Below, piece after piece: positions 24,035 to 31,243 of a DNA stretch of 36,337 nucleotides. The stretch's first letter is position 1. Each line of letters begins with the position of its first letter. The position numbers were made by a program, and so were the translations under genes. The notes under the pieces are model-generated. The model had not been told where the DNA came from. It saw only the letters and a program-made list of their open reading frames with translations, and searched no databases. Source of the DNA: Megamonas sp. UBA1796 (GTDB lineage Bacteria; Bacillota; Negativicutes; Selenomonadales; Selenomonadaceae); NCBI GenBank assembly GCA_002319795.1, contig DCFU01000021.1:1-36337 (forward strand). The letters run 5' to 3'.

Positions 24035-24478
24035 ATGTTATTGGATGTAACAAGTGAGAAGCTTGTTCGTCTGCGAATTGAGGCCAGAGACTGGAAGGAT
24101 GCAATCGGGCAGGCTGCAGAACCGCTTTTGCAGGAAAAGAAAATCAAAGCCGGTTATATCAATGAGATTATTCGTGGTGTTGAGGAAATTGGACCGTATA
24201 TCGTACTTACGAAGCATGTGGCTTTGCCGCATGCCCGTCCAGAAGCAGGGGCTTTGGAAAGTGCTATAGGTATCGCTACTTTGAAAACACCTGTGGCTTT
24301 TGGTAATAAGGATAATGATCCGGTAAAGTATATGTTTTGTCTGAGTGCTAAGGACAGTGAAAGCCATATACAGGCTTTGGGCGAACTTACCGAATTGTTG
24401 GGACGCGATGATTTTTATAAATTACTCGATGAGGCTCGGACAGCGCAAGAGGTAATTCAGTATATAAAAAATATGTAA
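24035..24478 (+). CDS. Orphan PTS EIIA domain protein (mannitol/fructose/ascorbate type)
   Basis: A 147-residue PTS_EIIA_2 domain. The phosphoryl-accepting histidine is H66 in HVALPHARPEAG. The framing residues (IVLTKHVALPH, VAFGNKDNDPVKYMFCLSA, QALGELTELLGRDDFYKLL) are standard and closest in style to ascorbate/galactitol-type EIIA. No EIIB or EIIC partner is in the window, so it either serves a transporter elsewhere or acts as a regulatory phosphodonor. It is cotranscribed with the second TetR and the 51-residue ORF. AAAAAGGGG lies a little far upstream as ribosome site. Confidence 0.85.
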   Translation: MLLDVTSEKLVRLRIEARDWKDAIGQAAEPLLQEKKIKAGYINEIIRGVEEIGPYIVLTKHVALPHARPEAGALESAIGIATLKTPVAFGNKDNDPVKYMFCLSAKDSESHIQALGELTELLGRDDFYKLLDEARTAQEVIQYIKNM

Positions 24479-24611
24479 AGAACAGTAGTAGTATGTTCCC
24501 TTCCTGACATTATGCTGATGTATAAATTTATGGGCAGGCAATCCACTGGAACGATATTCCAAGATGTTGTTTATCAGATAAGAGTAATTCAACACTATAG
24601 GTGGTTTTTTC

Positions 24612-24635
24612 TTTTTAACTGACTTAAATCAGTCA
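24612..24635 (+). promoter_or_regulatory. Shared TetR-type operator upstream of the esterase gene
   Basis: 24612-24631 matches the site at the second TetR promoter (23229-23248, opposite strand) at 18 of 20 bases. It contains the dyads ACTGA-N6-TCAGT and TGACT-N6-AGTCA. No convincing -35/-10 pair was found beside it. Confidence 0.6.
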
Positions 24636-24655
24636 TTTAAAAAGAAAGGAGATTT

Positions 24656-24745
24656 ATGCGGCTTAAATCTAGAAAAAAGTTAGATTCTTATATTATAAAT
24701 GGGGTGGTTTTGATATGCAGGGGTGGTCCAAGTGAGTATCTCTAA
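24656..24745 (+). CDS. Possible 29-residue leader ORF before the esterase
   Basis: AAAGGAGA (24645-24652) gives a good ribosome site for the ATG at 24656. The frame (MRLKSRKKLDSYIING... ending GGPSEYL) stops at 24745, 73 bases before the esterase ATG. It lies just downstream of the shared operator. It has no recognisable family and could be a leader peptide or a gene remnant. Nothing else is seen in the 24479-24818 gap. Confidence 0.3.
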   Translation: MRLKSRKKLDSYIINGVVLICRGGPSEYL

Positions 24746-24818
24746 AAGCAAGCGATGCAATGTTTCAAAGTTTTCCAAGTAGCTTTGCAAAGACAATACA
24801 AAGAAAGAAGGGGCATAT

Positions 24819-25751
24819 ATGCCATTGAACCCAATATTTAAAGATTTACTAAAAACCGATTTTGACAATTTATATTGTCTTGGAATTGACAGACTGAGGG
24901 AATGGTATAGCAATAGCTGGGATGATTTTCAAGGGGATGTGGAGGCGATTGGCTTTGTAGAAAACCGCATGGTTAAAACTTCTGTAAGAGATACACCGAT
25001 TAGAGTCTATTATCCGATGAATACAGGACCTTATCCTGTATTTGTCTGGATTCACGGCGGCGGTTTCGTCCTTGGCAACATTGATGTCTATGATTCGATA
25101 TGTCGCAAAATTACCAATAATGTTCACTGCGCAGTAATCTCCATTGACTATGGTCTATCACCGGAATATAAATTTCCGGAACCTCTTAAAGAATGCTATC
25201 AGGTTATAAAATGGATATATGGGAGTGCCCAAGGTTTAAATATAAATCCTGATAAAATTGCTATCGGTGGAGATAGTGCCGGGGGAACCCTAAGTGCTGC
25301 GATATGTCAACTGTCAAGGGATAGGAGAGAATTTCCGCTTATTTACCAAGTGCAGATTAATGCGATGTATGATTTACTTGGCTTAACCAAACCGGCATCA
25401 AGGGTAGAGAACGCTGAGGGGTACAGACTCACTACAAAAGCCATCGAAGGTTTTTTTGTTCAACAGTATTTGAGCGAGCTAAGCGATGCAAGCCAACCTC
25501 TAGCCTCACCTTTGCTTGCTGATAGCCTGGCAGGTGTTCCTAATGCCTGTATAATAACGTCAGAATTTGATCCACTACGAGACGAAGGCGAATATTATGC
25601 CAAGCGTTTATCCGAAGCTGGGATTGAGGTATGCCTTAGACGTTTTGACGGAATTATTCACGGCTTCTTCAACATGCAGGGATTATTGCCGGAAGCACGA
25701 GACGCACTCGCCTTAGTTTGTGCAAAACTCAGCGGCGTATTTCGCAAATGA
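24819..25751 (+). CDS. Alpha/beta-hydrolase, hormone-sensitive-lipase family esterase
   Basis: A 310-residue HSL/type IV esterase that hydrolyses short acyl or aryl esters. The oxyanion-hole motif is HGGGF (79-83), the nucleophile S153 sits in GDSAGG, and the triad is completed by D251 (EFDPLRDEG) and H281 (IIHGFF). The N-terminal cap helices (FKDLLKTDFDNL, IDRLREWYSNSW) are present and there is no signal peptide, so it is cytoplasmic. The amidohydrolase gene starts 68 bases after its stop, and the two may share a transcript. The substrate is not known. A pairing of esterase and ACMSD-type decarboxylase would fit an aromatic ester, as inference. Confidence 0.9.
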   Translation: MPLNPIFKDLLKTDFDNLYCLGIDRLREWYSNSWDDFQGDVEAIGFVENRMVKTSVRDTPIRVYYPMNTGPYPVFVWIHGGGFVLGNIDVYDSICRKITNNVHCAVISIDYGLSPEYKFPEPLKECYQVIKWIYGSAQGLNINPDKIAIGGDSAGGTLSAAICQLSRDRREFPLIYQVQINAMYDLLGLTKPASRVENAEGYRLTTKAIEGFFVQQYLSELSDASQPLASPLLADSLAGVPNACIITSEFDPLRDEGEYYAKRLSEAGIEVCLRRFDGIIHGFFNMQGLLPEARDALALVCAKLSGVFRK

Positions 25752-25819
25752 GGGCAGACTGAATTCAACGCAGTATTAAGTTTGATTAAAAATACAATTC
25801 AATTGGGAGGCGTAAAATT

Positions 25820-26791
25820 ATGTTGGAAACAGGAATAATTGATGTGCATCATCACATTATCCCGAGAGAGTATGTCGAAGCGTTGGCAAAAAAGGGTATA
25901 GGAGCGGCTTTAGGAATGACGTTCCCTCAGTGGGATGTTGAAACAACACTTGAACTTATGGATGTAAACGGTATTGCGTCGGCGATAGTCTCAATCTCGG
26001 CACCAGGGGTCTATTTTAACACATTGCCGGATGCTGCGGTACTGGCTTGTGATTTGGCCAGGCAAGTGAATGAGATAGCAGCCCAATTGGTAGCTGATCA
26101 TCCAAAGCGATTTGGGGCTTTTGCGACGCTGCCATTGCCGGATACGGAAGCTGCTCTGAAAGAGATTGAATATGCCCTCGATACGTTAAAACTCGACGGG
26201 GTCGTTCTACTAACAAATTATGATGGTTGCTATTTGGGTGATTCGAAGTTTGACGAAGTGCTTTTCGAATTGAATCGCCGCAATGCGGTAGTTTTTATTC
26301 ATCCAGATACACCTCCGGGATTTGACAAAATTAAAATCGGTTTGCCAGCGTACGCGTTTGATGTATGCTTTGACACAACAAGAGCTGCCTATTCGTTGAT
26401 ATTGAGTGGAATGATGGAAAAGTATTCTAATATTCGTTTTATTTTGGCGCATGCGGGCGGTACGGTTCCGTATTTGGCGTCACGAGTTCGTCTTATAAAC
26501 TTAGCTTTGCCTGAAGTTGCTAAGAAGATGCCTAAGGGACTAGAGTATTATCTTAAGAAATTCTACTATGATACGGCGTTATCGGCGTATCCCGCTACTT
26601 TTTCTTGCCTAAAGGAGTTTTTGGAGACAACACAGATAGTATTTGGCAGTGATTATGCTTTTGCCCCGACTCCAAGTATACCGATAACGATTCAAGAAAT
26701 AAGAGAATATAAAGGCTTTGACAAAGAAGCGGTTGGCACTATCGAAAGAGGCAATGCTATGGGGCTGTTTCCTCGGTTGAAACGGGAATAG
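25820..26791 (+). CDS. ACMSD-type amidohydrolase (Amidohydro_2 family decarboxylase/hydrolase)
   Basis: A 323-residue metal-dependent TIM-barrel protein. Zinc ligands are visible as the HxH motif H10/H12 in IIDVHHHIIP, H161 (FIHPDTPPG), H211 (LAHAGGTVPYLASR) and D278 (FGSDYAF). This set is that of the ACMSD group, which includes aminocarboxymuconate-semialdehyde, gamma-resorcylate and methylsalicylate decarboxylases that release CO2 without oxidation, as well as some hydrolases. The precise reaction cannot be assigned. GGGAGGCG precedes the ATG. Confidence 0.85.
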   Translation: MLETGIIDVHHHIIPREYVEALAKKGIGAALGMTFPQWDVETTLELMDVNGIASAIVSISAPGVYFNTLPDAAVLACDLARQVNEIAAQLVADHPKRFGAFATLPLPDTEAALKEIEYALDTLKLDGVVLLTNYDGCYLGDSKFDEVLFELNRRNAVVFIHPDTPPGFDKIKIGLPAYAFDVCFDTTRAAYSLILSGMMEKYSNIRFILAHAGGTVPYLASRVRLINLALPEVAKKMPKGLEYYLKKFYYDTALSAYPATFSCLKEFLETTQIVFGSDYAFAPTPSIPITIQEIREYKGFDKEAVGTIERGNAMGLFPRLKRE

Positions 26792-26992
26792 AATGCTTTT
26801 TAACAGTAACAAGGTAATGTAGCTGTTGTGCTTGCCCAATATAGGCTGTTGGCTGTAGGGCAACGGAAAAACGGTGATTTGCGAAGCATTGCTTACTAAG
26901 TGAGCAAGCCGTCTGATTTATGTTGAATTTTCAAGGTTCACATTATGTTTTCTATCTGCGAAGTTTGAGTATAATGAATTAGATAGAAAAAT

Positions 26993-27034
26993 CGCATTCC
27001 AGAGGTCGGCAGTTCGATCCTGTTCGTCACCACC
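26993..27034 (+). tRNA. 3' fragment of a tRNA gene (partial, no 5' half)
   Basis: The sequence has the end of an anticodon arm (TCCAG), variable loop AGGTC, T-arm GGCAG-TTCGATC-CTGTT, acceptor strand CGTCACC, discriminator A and encoded CCA. No matching 5' acceptor strand (GGTGACG expected) or D-arm precedes it, so it cannot be functional. Two of five T-stem pairs are G-T wobbles, suggesting drift. An intrinsic terminator follows as after a real tRNA gene. Such 3' fragments are typical of attachment sites left by elements integrating into tRNA genes. Confidence 0.65.
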
Positions 27035-27048
27035 ATGAAGATATACTG

Positions 27049-27079
27049 AATCCTCGGACATTTTTGTCCGGGGATTTTT
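27049..27079 (+). terminator. Terminator after the tRNA fragment
   Basis: AATCCTCGGACA pairs with TGTCCGGGGATT around TTTT and runs into TTTT. Confidence 0.85.
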
Positions 27080-27482
27080 CGACATATTTTGCACCTTACC
27101 TATTAAATGATAATGACAGAATCTATTAAAAATGGGTGGAATTTATTACGATAACAGTAATTAACATGAATAACAAAGATTTACATTGTATTTCTACGAA
27201 AATGCAAAAAAAGGAAAAGAAATAAAGAAAGCAATCATCATGAAAACAAATTATACACGCTATCCCATGACTCGTCGGGCCTATCGAAAGAATAGCGCAT
27301 TCTAAGAAATTTTTAATCTATAATCATAAGTTATTTGAGTTATTTAATTAATAGAAGGGATACAACATATGCAAAAAGCTATAACTGTATAATGAATTTT
27401 TTGAATTAGTCGACAATTCGCAAAGGTGATATTATTGAACCGTAGCAAATACGTAAGTTCATCAAAAGATTGGAAAAACGGT

Positions 27483-27538
27483 TGATAATGCTGTCCGCCA
27501 GTCGTATTTCGATGACCGGGGTATTATACATAAATAAA
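27483..27538 (+). repeat. 56-bp promoter/dyad repeat, copy A (before ridA)
   Basis: 49 of 56 bases are identical to copy B at 27985-28040, exactly 502 bp downstream, with no gap. It contains the dyad CCAGTCGT-N6-ATGACCGG (27498-27519) and ends with a -10-like TATTATAC (27522-27529). No good -35 box exists, and the dyad covers that position, as for a promoter needing an activator. The ridA ATG is 35 bases after the repeat. Confidence 0.85.
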
Positions 27539-27573
27539 CAATATCATATAGACGTGAAGGGTGGAAAGCAGGT

Positions 27574-27954
27574 ATGAAAAAAGAAGTTGTATTGAGCGAT
27601 AAAGCTCCTGCAGCCGTAGGAGCTTATTCACAAGGAATCAAGGGAAATGGGTTTGTATTTGTTTCTGGGCAATTGCCGATTGATCCAGCAACAAAAGAGT
27701 TTCCTTCTGATGATGTAGCCAAACAAGCAGAACAGTCTATCAAGAATGTAATAGCTGTTTTAAAAGCGGCAGGGACTGACTATGACCAAGTAGTAAAATC
27801 CGTGGTATATCTCAGCGATATGAATGATTTTGGCACGGTCAATGAAGTCTATTCAAAGTATTTCAAGACGGATTGTCCAGCTCGTTCTTGTTTCCAAGTC
27901 GCTAAATTGCCGAAAAACGCAAAAGTTGAAGTTGAAGTCATCGCTTTGGCATGA
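27574..27954 (+). CDS. ridA: RidA family 2-iminobutanoate/2-iminopropanoate deaminase
   Basis: A 126-residue YjgF/YER057c/UK114 protein at standard length. It hydrolyses reactive enamines/imines such as 2-aminoacrylate to the keto acid and ammonia, protecting PLP enzymes. Active-site features are intact: Y18 (GAYSQGI), the GQLPID turn, and R104 in CPARSCFQVAKLPKNAKVEVE, the carboxylate-binding arginine of true RidA. GGTGGAAAG precedes the ATG. It lies directly upstream of a tryptophanase-family lyase whose mechanism passes through 2-aminoacrylate, and both are preceded by the same repeat. This strongly suggests a dedicated role here. Confidence 0.95.
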   Translation: MKKEVVLSDKAPAAVGAYSQGIKGNGFVFVSGQLPIDPATKEFPSDDVAKQAEQSIKNVIAVLKAAGTDYDQVVKSVVYLSDMNDFGTVNEVYSKYFKTDCPARSCFQVAKLPKNAKVEVEVIALA

Positions 27955-27984
27955 TTGATCATTGTTAAGATAAGAGGCTTTAAT

Positions 27985-28040
27985 CGATAATACTGTCCGC
28001 TAGTCGTATCTGGATGACCGGAGTGTTATACATAAATAAA
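27985..28040 (+). repeat. 56-bp promoter/dyad repeat, copy B (before the lyase)
   Basis: Seven differences from copy A. Two fall in the six-base loop of the dyad, and one (C to T) changes a G-C pair into a G-T pair, so the stem CTAGTCGT/ATGACCGG (28000-28021) is kept. The -10-like TTATAC and the AT-rich tail are identical. The lyase ATG is 23 bases downstream. Confidence 0.85.
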
Positions 28041-28063
28041 TTTTTTAAGCGGAGGTAATAACT

Positions 28064-29698
28064 ATGAAATACTCACTCAGTACCAAAACCCCTAAGTCGA
28101 TGTGCTATGTCAAACGCACATTGCCGAATGTAACGGTTGAACAGCGTGAACGTGCTTTACAGGCAACTCATTACAATGAATTTGCTTTCCCGGCAGGTAT
28201 GTTAACCGTTGACATGTTGTCTGATTCGGGTACAACGGCGATGACGGATTTGCAATGGAGCGCCATGTTCTTAGGCGATGAAGCCTATGGCCGCAACAAA
28301 GGCTATTATGTATTATTAGATGCTATGCGTGACGTTTTCGAACGTGGTAATAAGCAGAAACGTATTGTCGACTTGGTTCGCACCGGCTGTGAAGATATTG
28401 AAAAAATGATGGATGAAATGTATCTTTGTGAATATGAAGGTACCCTTGTCAACGGCGGCGCTGCTCAGATGGAACGTCCGAACACTTTCCTCGTTCCACA
28501 GGGGCGTTGCGCAGAATCATTGTTGTTCAGCGTGGTCAGCAAGATATTGAATGACCGTTATCCTGGCAAGAACTTTATGATTCCTTCCAATGGCCACTTT
28601 GATACTACGGAAGGCAATATCAAACAGATGGGTTCCACTCCTCGTAACTGCTTTGATATGCAGCTGCTCTGGGAAGTTCCTGCAGGCGGTAAATATGATA
28701 AAAACCCGTTCAAGGGCAACATGGATACGGATAAGCTCCAAAAATTGATTGATGAAGTTGGCCCGGAAAATGTTCCGATGGTTTATACAACCATTACCAA
28801 CAATACGGTTTGTGGCCAGCCTGTATCCATGGCTAATATCCGTAAATCCAGCTCTATTGCTCACAAATATGAAATCCCGTTCATGCTTGATGCGGCACGC
28901 TGGGCTGAAAACTGTTATTTCATCAAGATGAATGAAGAAGGATATGCAGACAAGTCCATCTTTGAAATCGCAAAGGAAATGTTCTCCTATTGCGATGGTT
29001 TCACTGCCAGCCTGAAGAAAGATGGTCATGCTAATATGGGCGGTGTTCTTGCCTTCCGTGATAAGGGTTACTTCTGGAAGAAATTCAGTGACTTTGATGA
29101 AAAAGGCAATGTCAAAACAGATATTGGTATTCTCTTAAAAGTTAAACAGATTTCTTCTTATGGCAACGATTCCTATGGTGGCATGAGTGGCCGTGACATC
29201 ATGGCATTGACGACTGGTCTGTATGAAGCAGGCCGTTTCGATTACCTGGACGAACGTATATCCCAGTGCGAATATTTGGCACAGGGCTTCTACAAAGCAG
29301 GTATCCCGGTTGTACTTCCTGCCGGCGGTCATGGTGTATACCTTAACATGGATAAATTTTTTGATTACAAACGTGGCCATGAAACCTTCGCAGGTGAAGG
29401 TTTCAGTTTGGAATTGATTCGCCGTTATGGTATCCGTGTATCTGAATTGGGCGATTACAGCATGGAATATGATTTGAAGACACCGGAACAGCAGAAAGAG
29501 ATGGTCAATGTTGTTCGGTTTGCAATCAACCGTGACCAGTTGAACCAGGAACATTTGGATTATGTTATTGAAGCGGTAACAGCACTCTATAAAGACCGCA
29601 AATCGATTCCGAACATGAGAATCACCATGGGCCATACTTTGCCAATGCGTCATTTCCATGCATTCCTCGAACCGTATAAAAACATTGATAAAAAATAA
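28064..29698 (+). CDS. Tryptophanase-family beta-eliminating lyase, long form
   Basis: A 544-residue PLP lyase related to tryptophanase and tyrosine phenol-lyase, which split the amino acid into indole or phenol, pyruvate and ammonia. Conserved parts: LSDSGTTAM, GDEAY (Y75), PQGRCAE, LDAARWAENCYF (D276, R279), PLP lysine in LKKDGHANMGG (K319), and the carboxylate arginine in VVRFAINR (R485). At two positions known to separate the enzymes, it follows tryptophanase: FDTT (D180; Thr in tyrosine phenol-lyase) and L462 in RVSELG (Arg in tyrosine phenol-lyase). It is some 75 residues longer than usual (about 455-470), mainly by an insert at residues 95-143 with CEDIEKMMDEMYLCEYEG. The substrate is therefore probable rather than certain. 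GGAGG fits the ATG. Confidence 0.82.
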   Translation: MKYSLSTKTPKSMCYVKRTLPNVTVEQRERALQATHYNEFAFPAGMLTVDMLSDSGTTAMTDLQWSAMFLGDEAYGRNKGYYVLLDAMRDVFERGNKQKRIVDLVRTGCEDIEKMMDEMYLCEYEGTLVNGGAAQMERPNTFLVPQGRCAESLLFSVVSKILNDRYPGKNFMIPSNGHFDTTEGNIKQMGSTPRNCFDMQLLWEVPAGGKYDKNPFKGNMDTDKLQKLIDEVGPENVPMVYTTITNNTVCGQPVSMANIRKSSSIAHKYEIPFMLDAARWAENCYFIKMNEEGYADKSIFEIAKEMFSYCDGFTASLKKDGHANMGGVLAFRDKGYFWKKFSDFDEKGNVKTDIGILLKVKQISSYGNDSYGGMSGRDIMALTTGLYEAGRFDYLDERISQCEYLAQGFYKAGIPVVLPAGGHGVYLNMDKFFDYKRGHETFAGEGFSLELIRRYGIRVSELGDYSMEYDLKTPEQQKEMVNVVRFAINRDQLNQEHLDYVIEAVTALYKDRKSIPNMRITMGHTLPMRHFHAFLEPYKNIDKK

Positions 29699-29715
29699 TT
29701 TAATATTGTAAATTA

Positions 29716-29780
29716 AGAGTTCTAAAGGGAGCTATGGAAAAAGTGCGTTTTTAACTCTATTTCCTATAGCTTCCTTTTTT
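29716..29780 (+). terminator. Terminator between lyase and permease genes
   Basis: AGAGTT/AACTCT and GGGAGCTAT-GGAAA/TTTCCTATAGCTTCC can pair, and TTTTTT ends the structure. The exact stem is ambiguous, but the final T-run is clear. Confidence 0.7.
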
Positions 29781-29783
29781 AGG

Positions 29784-29803
29784 ATTAATAACAGCTTATT
29801 AAT
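29784..29803 (+). promoter_or_regulatory. Palindromic site before the permease gene
   Basis: ATTAATAACAGCTTATTAAT has 8-bp perfect arms around CAGC, 28 bases before the ATG at 29831 and just after the terminator. It is a candidate operator for the nearby LysR protein or another regulator. Confidence 0.4.
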
Positions 29804-29830
29804 TAAGAAAATCATAGAAAAGGTGAGAAT

Positions 29831-31219
29831 ATGGAAGACCGTGATTTGAAGCGAGGATTAAAGGACCGTCATATTCAAATGATTGCGTTAGGCTGTGCTA
29901 TTGGTACAGGTCTGTTCTATGGTTCTGCCAGCACGATTCAGCTGGCGGGTCCAGCTGTTACTCTTTCTTATATGATTGGTGGTATTTTTATTTATTTGGT
30001 AGTTCGTGCGTTAGGCGAAATGTCTGTGCATCATCCCGTAGCGGGATCATTCAGCACATATGCTTATGATTATTGGGGTGAATTCCCTGGATTTTTGTCA
30101 GGTTGGAATTACTGGTTCAACTATATTGCGATTTCCATGGCTGAAATATCTGTTGTCGGGGTCTATGTGAATTTCTGGCTGCCGGATTTGCCCGTTTGGA
30201 TTCCTGGCCTCATTCTGTTTTTGTTAGTCAACGCGATAAACCTATCTAACGTCAAGGCCTTTGGTGAAATCGAATTTTGGGGAGCGTTGGTTAAGGTCAT
30301 AGCAATCATAGCAATGATTGTCTTTGGAATGGTTATTATCTTTACAGGTATTGGTGTTGGTGGAGAACCGATCGGTCTCGGCAATCTGTTTAATTATGGT
30401 GGCTTCTTCCCTAACAAGATTGAAGGCGTCATCCTTTCCTTTGTTGTTGTCACGTTTGCCTTTGGCGGCACTGAACTTATCGGCATTACTGCTGGTGAAG
30501 CTGAAGATCCGTCGACAACGATTCCTAAAGCGACCAACCTGATTATTGGGCGAATCCTTATTTTCTATGTGGGTTCCATGTTTGTGCTGGTCACCTTGTA
30601 TCCTTGGAATCAGGTAGGTATGGCAGGCAGTCCCTTTGTTGAAATTTTTATGAAACTGGGAATCGCCAGTGCTGCATCTGTATTGAACGTCATTGTTCTT
30701 ACGGCTGTTTTCTCAGCATATAATAGTTGCTTGTACAGTAATGCCAGAATGCTTCATGCATTGGCATTACAAGGAAATGCTCCAGCCATATTCAAGAAGG
30801 TCTCCAAACAAGGCGTACCGTATACCGGGGTGTTAGGCTCTTCTTTAATTGTAGGTATAGTCGTAATTATGAACATGCTTATTCCACAAAAGCTGTTCAT
30901 TTATGTGATGTCTGTAGCCACCATTGCTGCATTAATCAACTGGATTATGATTCTCATCACACAAATAAAGTTTAGAAAAAAAATGGGACCTGAAAAAGTG
31001 GCGGAACTTACTTATAAGATGCCATTCTTCCCCTATACGAATTATATTTCCATCGCTTATTTCCTAATGATTGCTGGTACCATGGTCATTATGCCAGATT
31101 ACCGGATAGCTATTATGATTGCTCCTGTTTGGTTATTTATTATCTTCATAAGCTATCGTATTAAGAAAAAACGTCATGCTATGGCAGAAAACACTATGGT
31201 GAATGATACTAAAAACTAA
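29831..31219 (+). CDS. Amino-acid permease (APC superfamily, AAT family)
   Basis: A 462-residue inner-membrane proton/amino-acid symporter with twelve predicted helices. The family opening RGLKDRHIQMIALGCAIGTGLFYGS is unmistakable (TM1 with the unwound GTG motif), followed by RALGEMSVHHPVAGSFSTYA, the FAFGGTELIGITAGEAEDP motif in TM6 and NARMLHALALQGNAP. Relatives carry aromatic or aliphatic amino acids (AroP, PheP, CycA, LysP). The position between a tryptophanase-like lyase and a porin-like protein makes an aromatic substrate likely, by context only. AAAAGGTGAG precedes the ATG. The outer-membrane gene follows 24 bases after the stop, so they form one unit. Confidence 0.92.
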   Translation: MEDRDLKRGLKDRHIQMIALGCAIGTGLFYGSASTIQLAGPAVTLSYMIGGIFIYLVVRALGEMSVHHPVAGSFSTYAYDYWGEFPGFLSGWNYWFNYIAISMAEISVVGVYVNFWLPDLPVWIPGLILFLLVNAINLSNVKAFGEIEFWGALVKVIAIIAMIVFGMVIIFTGIGVGGEPIGLGNLFNYGGFFPNKIEGVILSFVVVTFAFGGTELIGITAGEAEDPSTTIPKATNLIIGRILIFYVGSMFVLVTLYPWNQVGMAGSPFVEIFMKLGIASAASVLNVIVLTAVFSAYNSCLYSNARMLHALALQGNAPAIFKKVSKQGVPYTGVLGSSLIVGIVVIMNMLIPQKLFIYVMSVATIAALINWIMILITQIKFRKKMGPEKVAELTYKMPFFPYTNYISIAYFLMIAGTMVIMPDYRIAIMIAPVWLFIIFISYRIKKKRHAMAENTMVNDTKN

Positions 31220-31243
31220 GCCAACGAATAGGAGAGATGTTGA

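Larger units (their letters stand above)
26792..27573 (+). other. Long non-coding gap with tRNA fragment, terminator and short ORFs
   Basis: The gap holds the 3' tRNA fragment, its terminator and the first 56-bp repeat (listed separately). Two short reading frames stand out. 27240-27305 (21 residues, MKTNYTRYPMTRRAYRKNSAF without the last residues' significance known) has three Tyr. 27435-27485 (TTG start behind AAAGGTGAT) encodes 16 residues with Tyr and Trp, and stops exactly at the first base of the 56-bp repeat. Neither can be called a gene. No protein family is detectable elsewhere. Confidence 0.4.

Noticed and set aside
28064..29698. Assignment as tyrosine phenol-lyase
   Set aside because: The position of Thr124 in that enzyme is Asp here (FDTT), and the position of its Arg381 is Leu (RVSELG). 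Both are as in tryptophanase.
28041..29830. A third copy of the 56-bp repeat before the permease
   Set aside because: The 29.70-29.83 kb gap was read for the dyad GTCGT-N6-ATGAC and the TTATACAT block. Only an unrelated palindrome is present.
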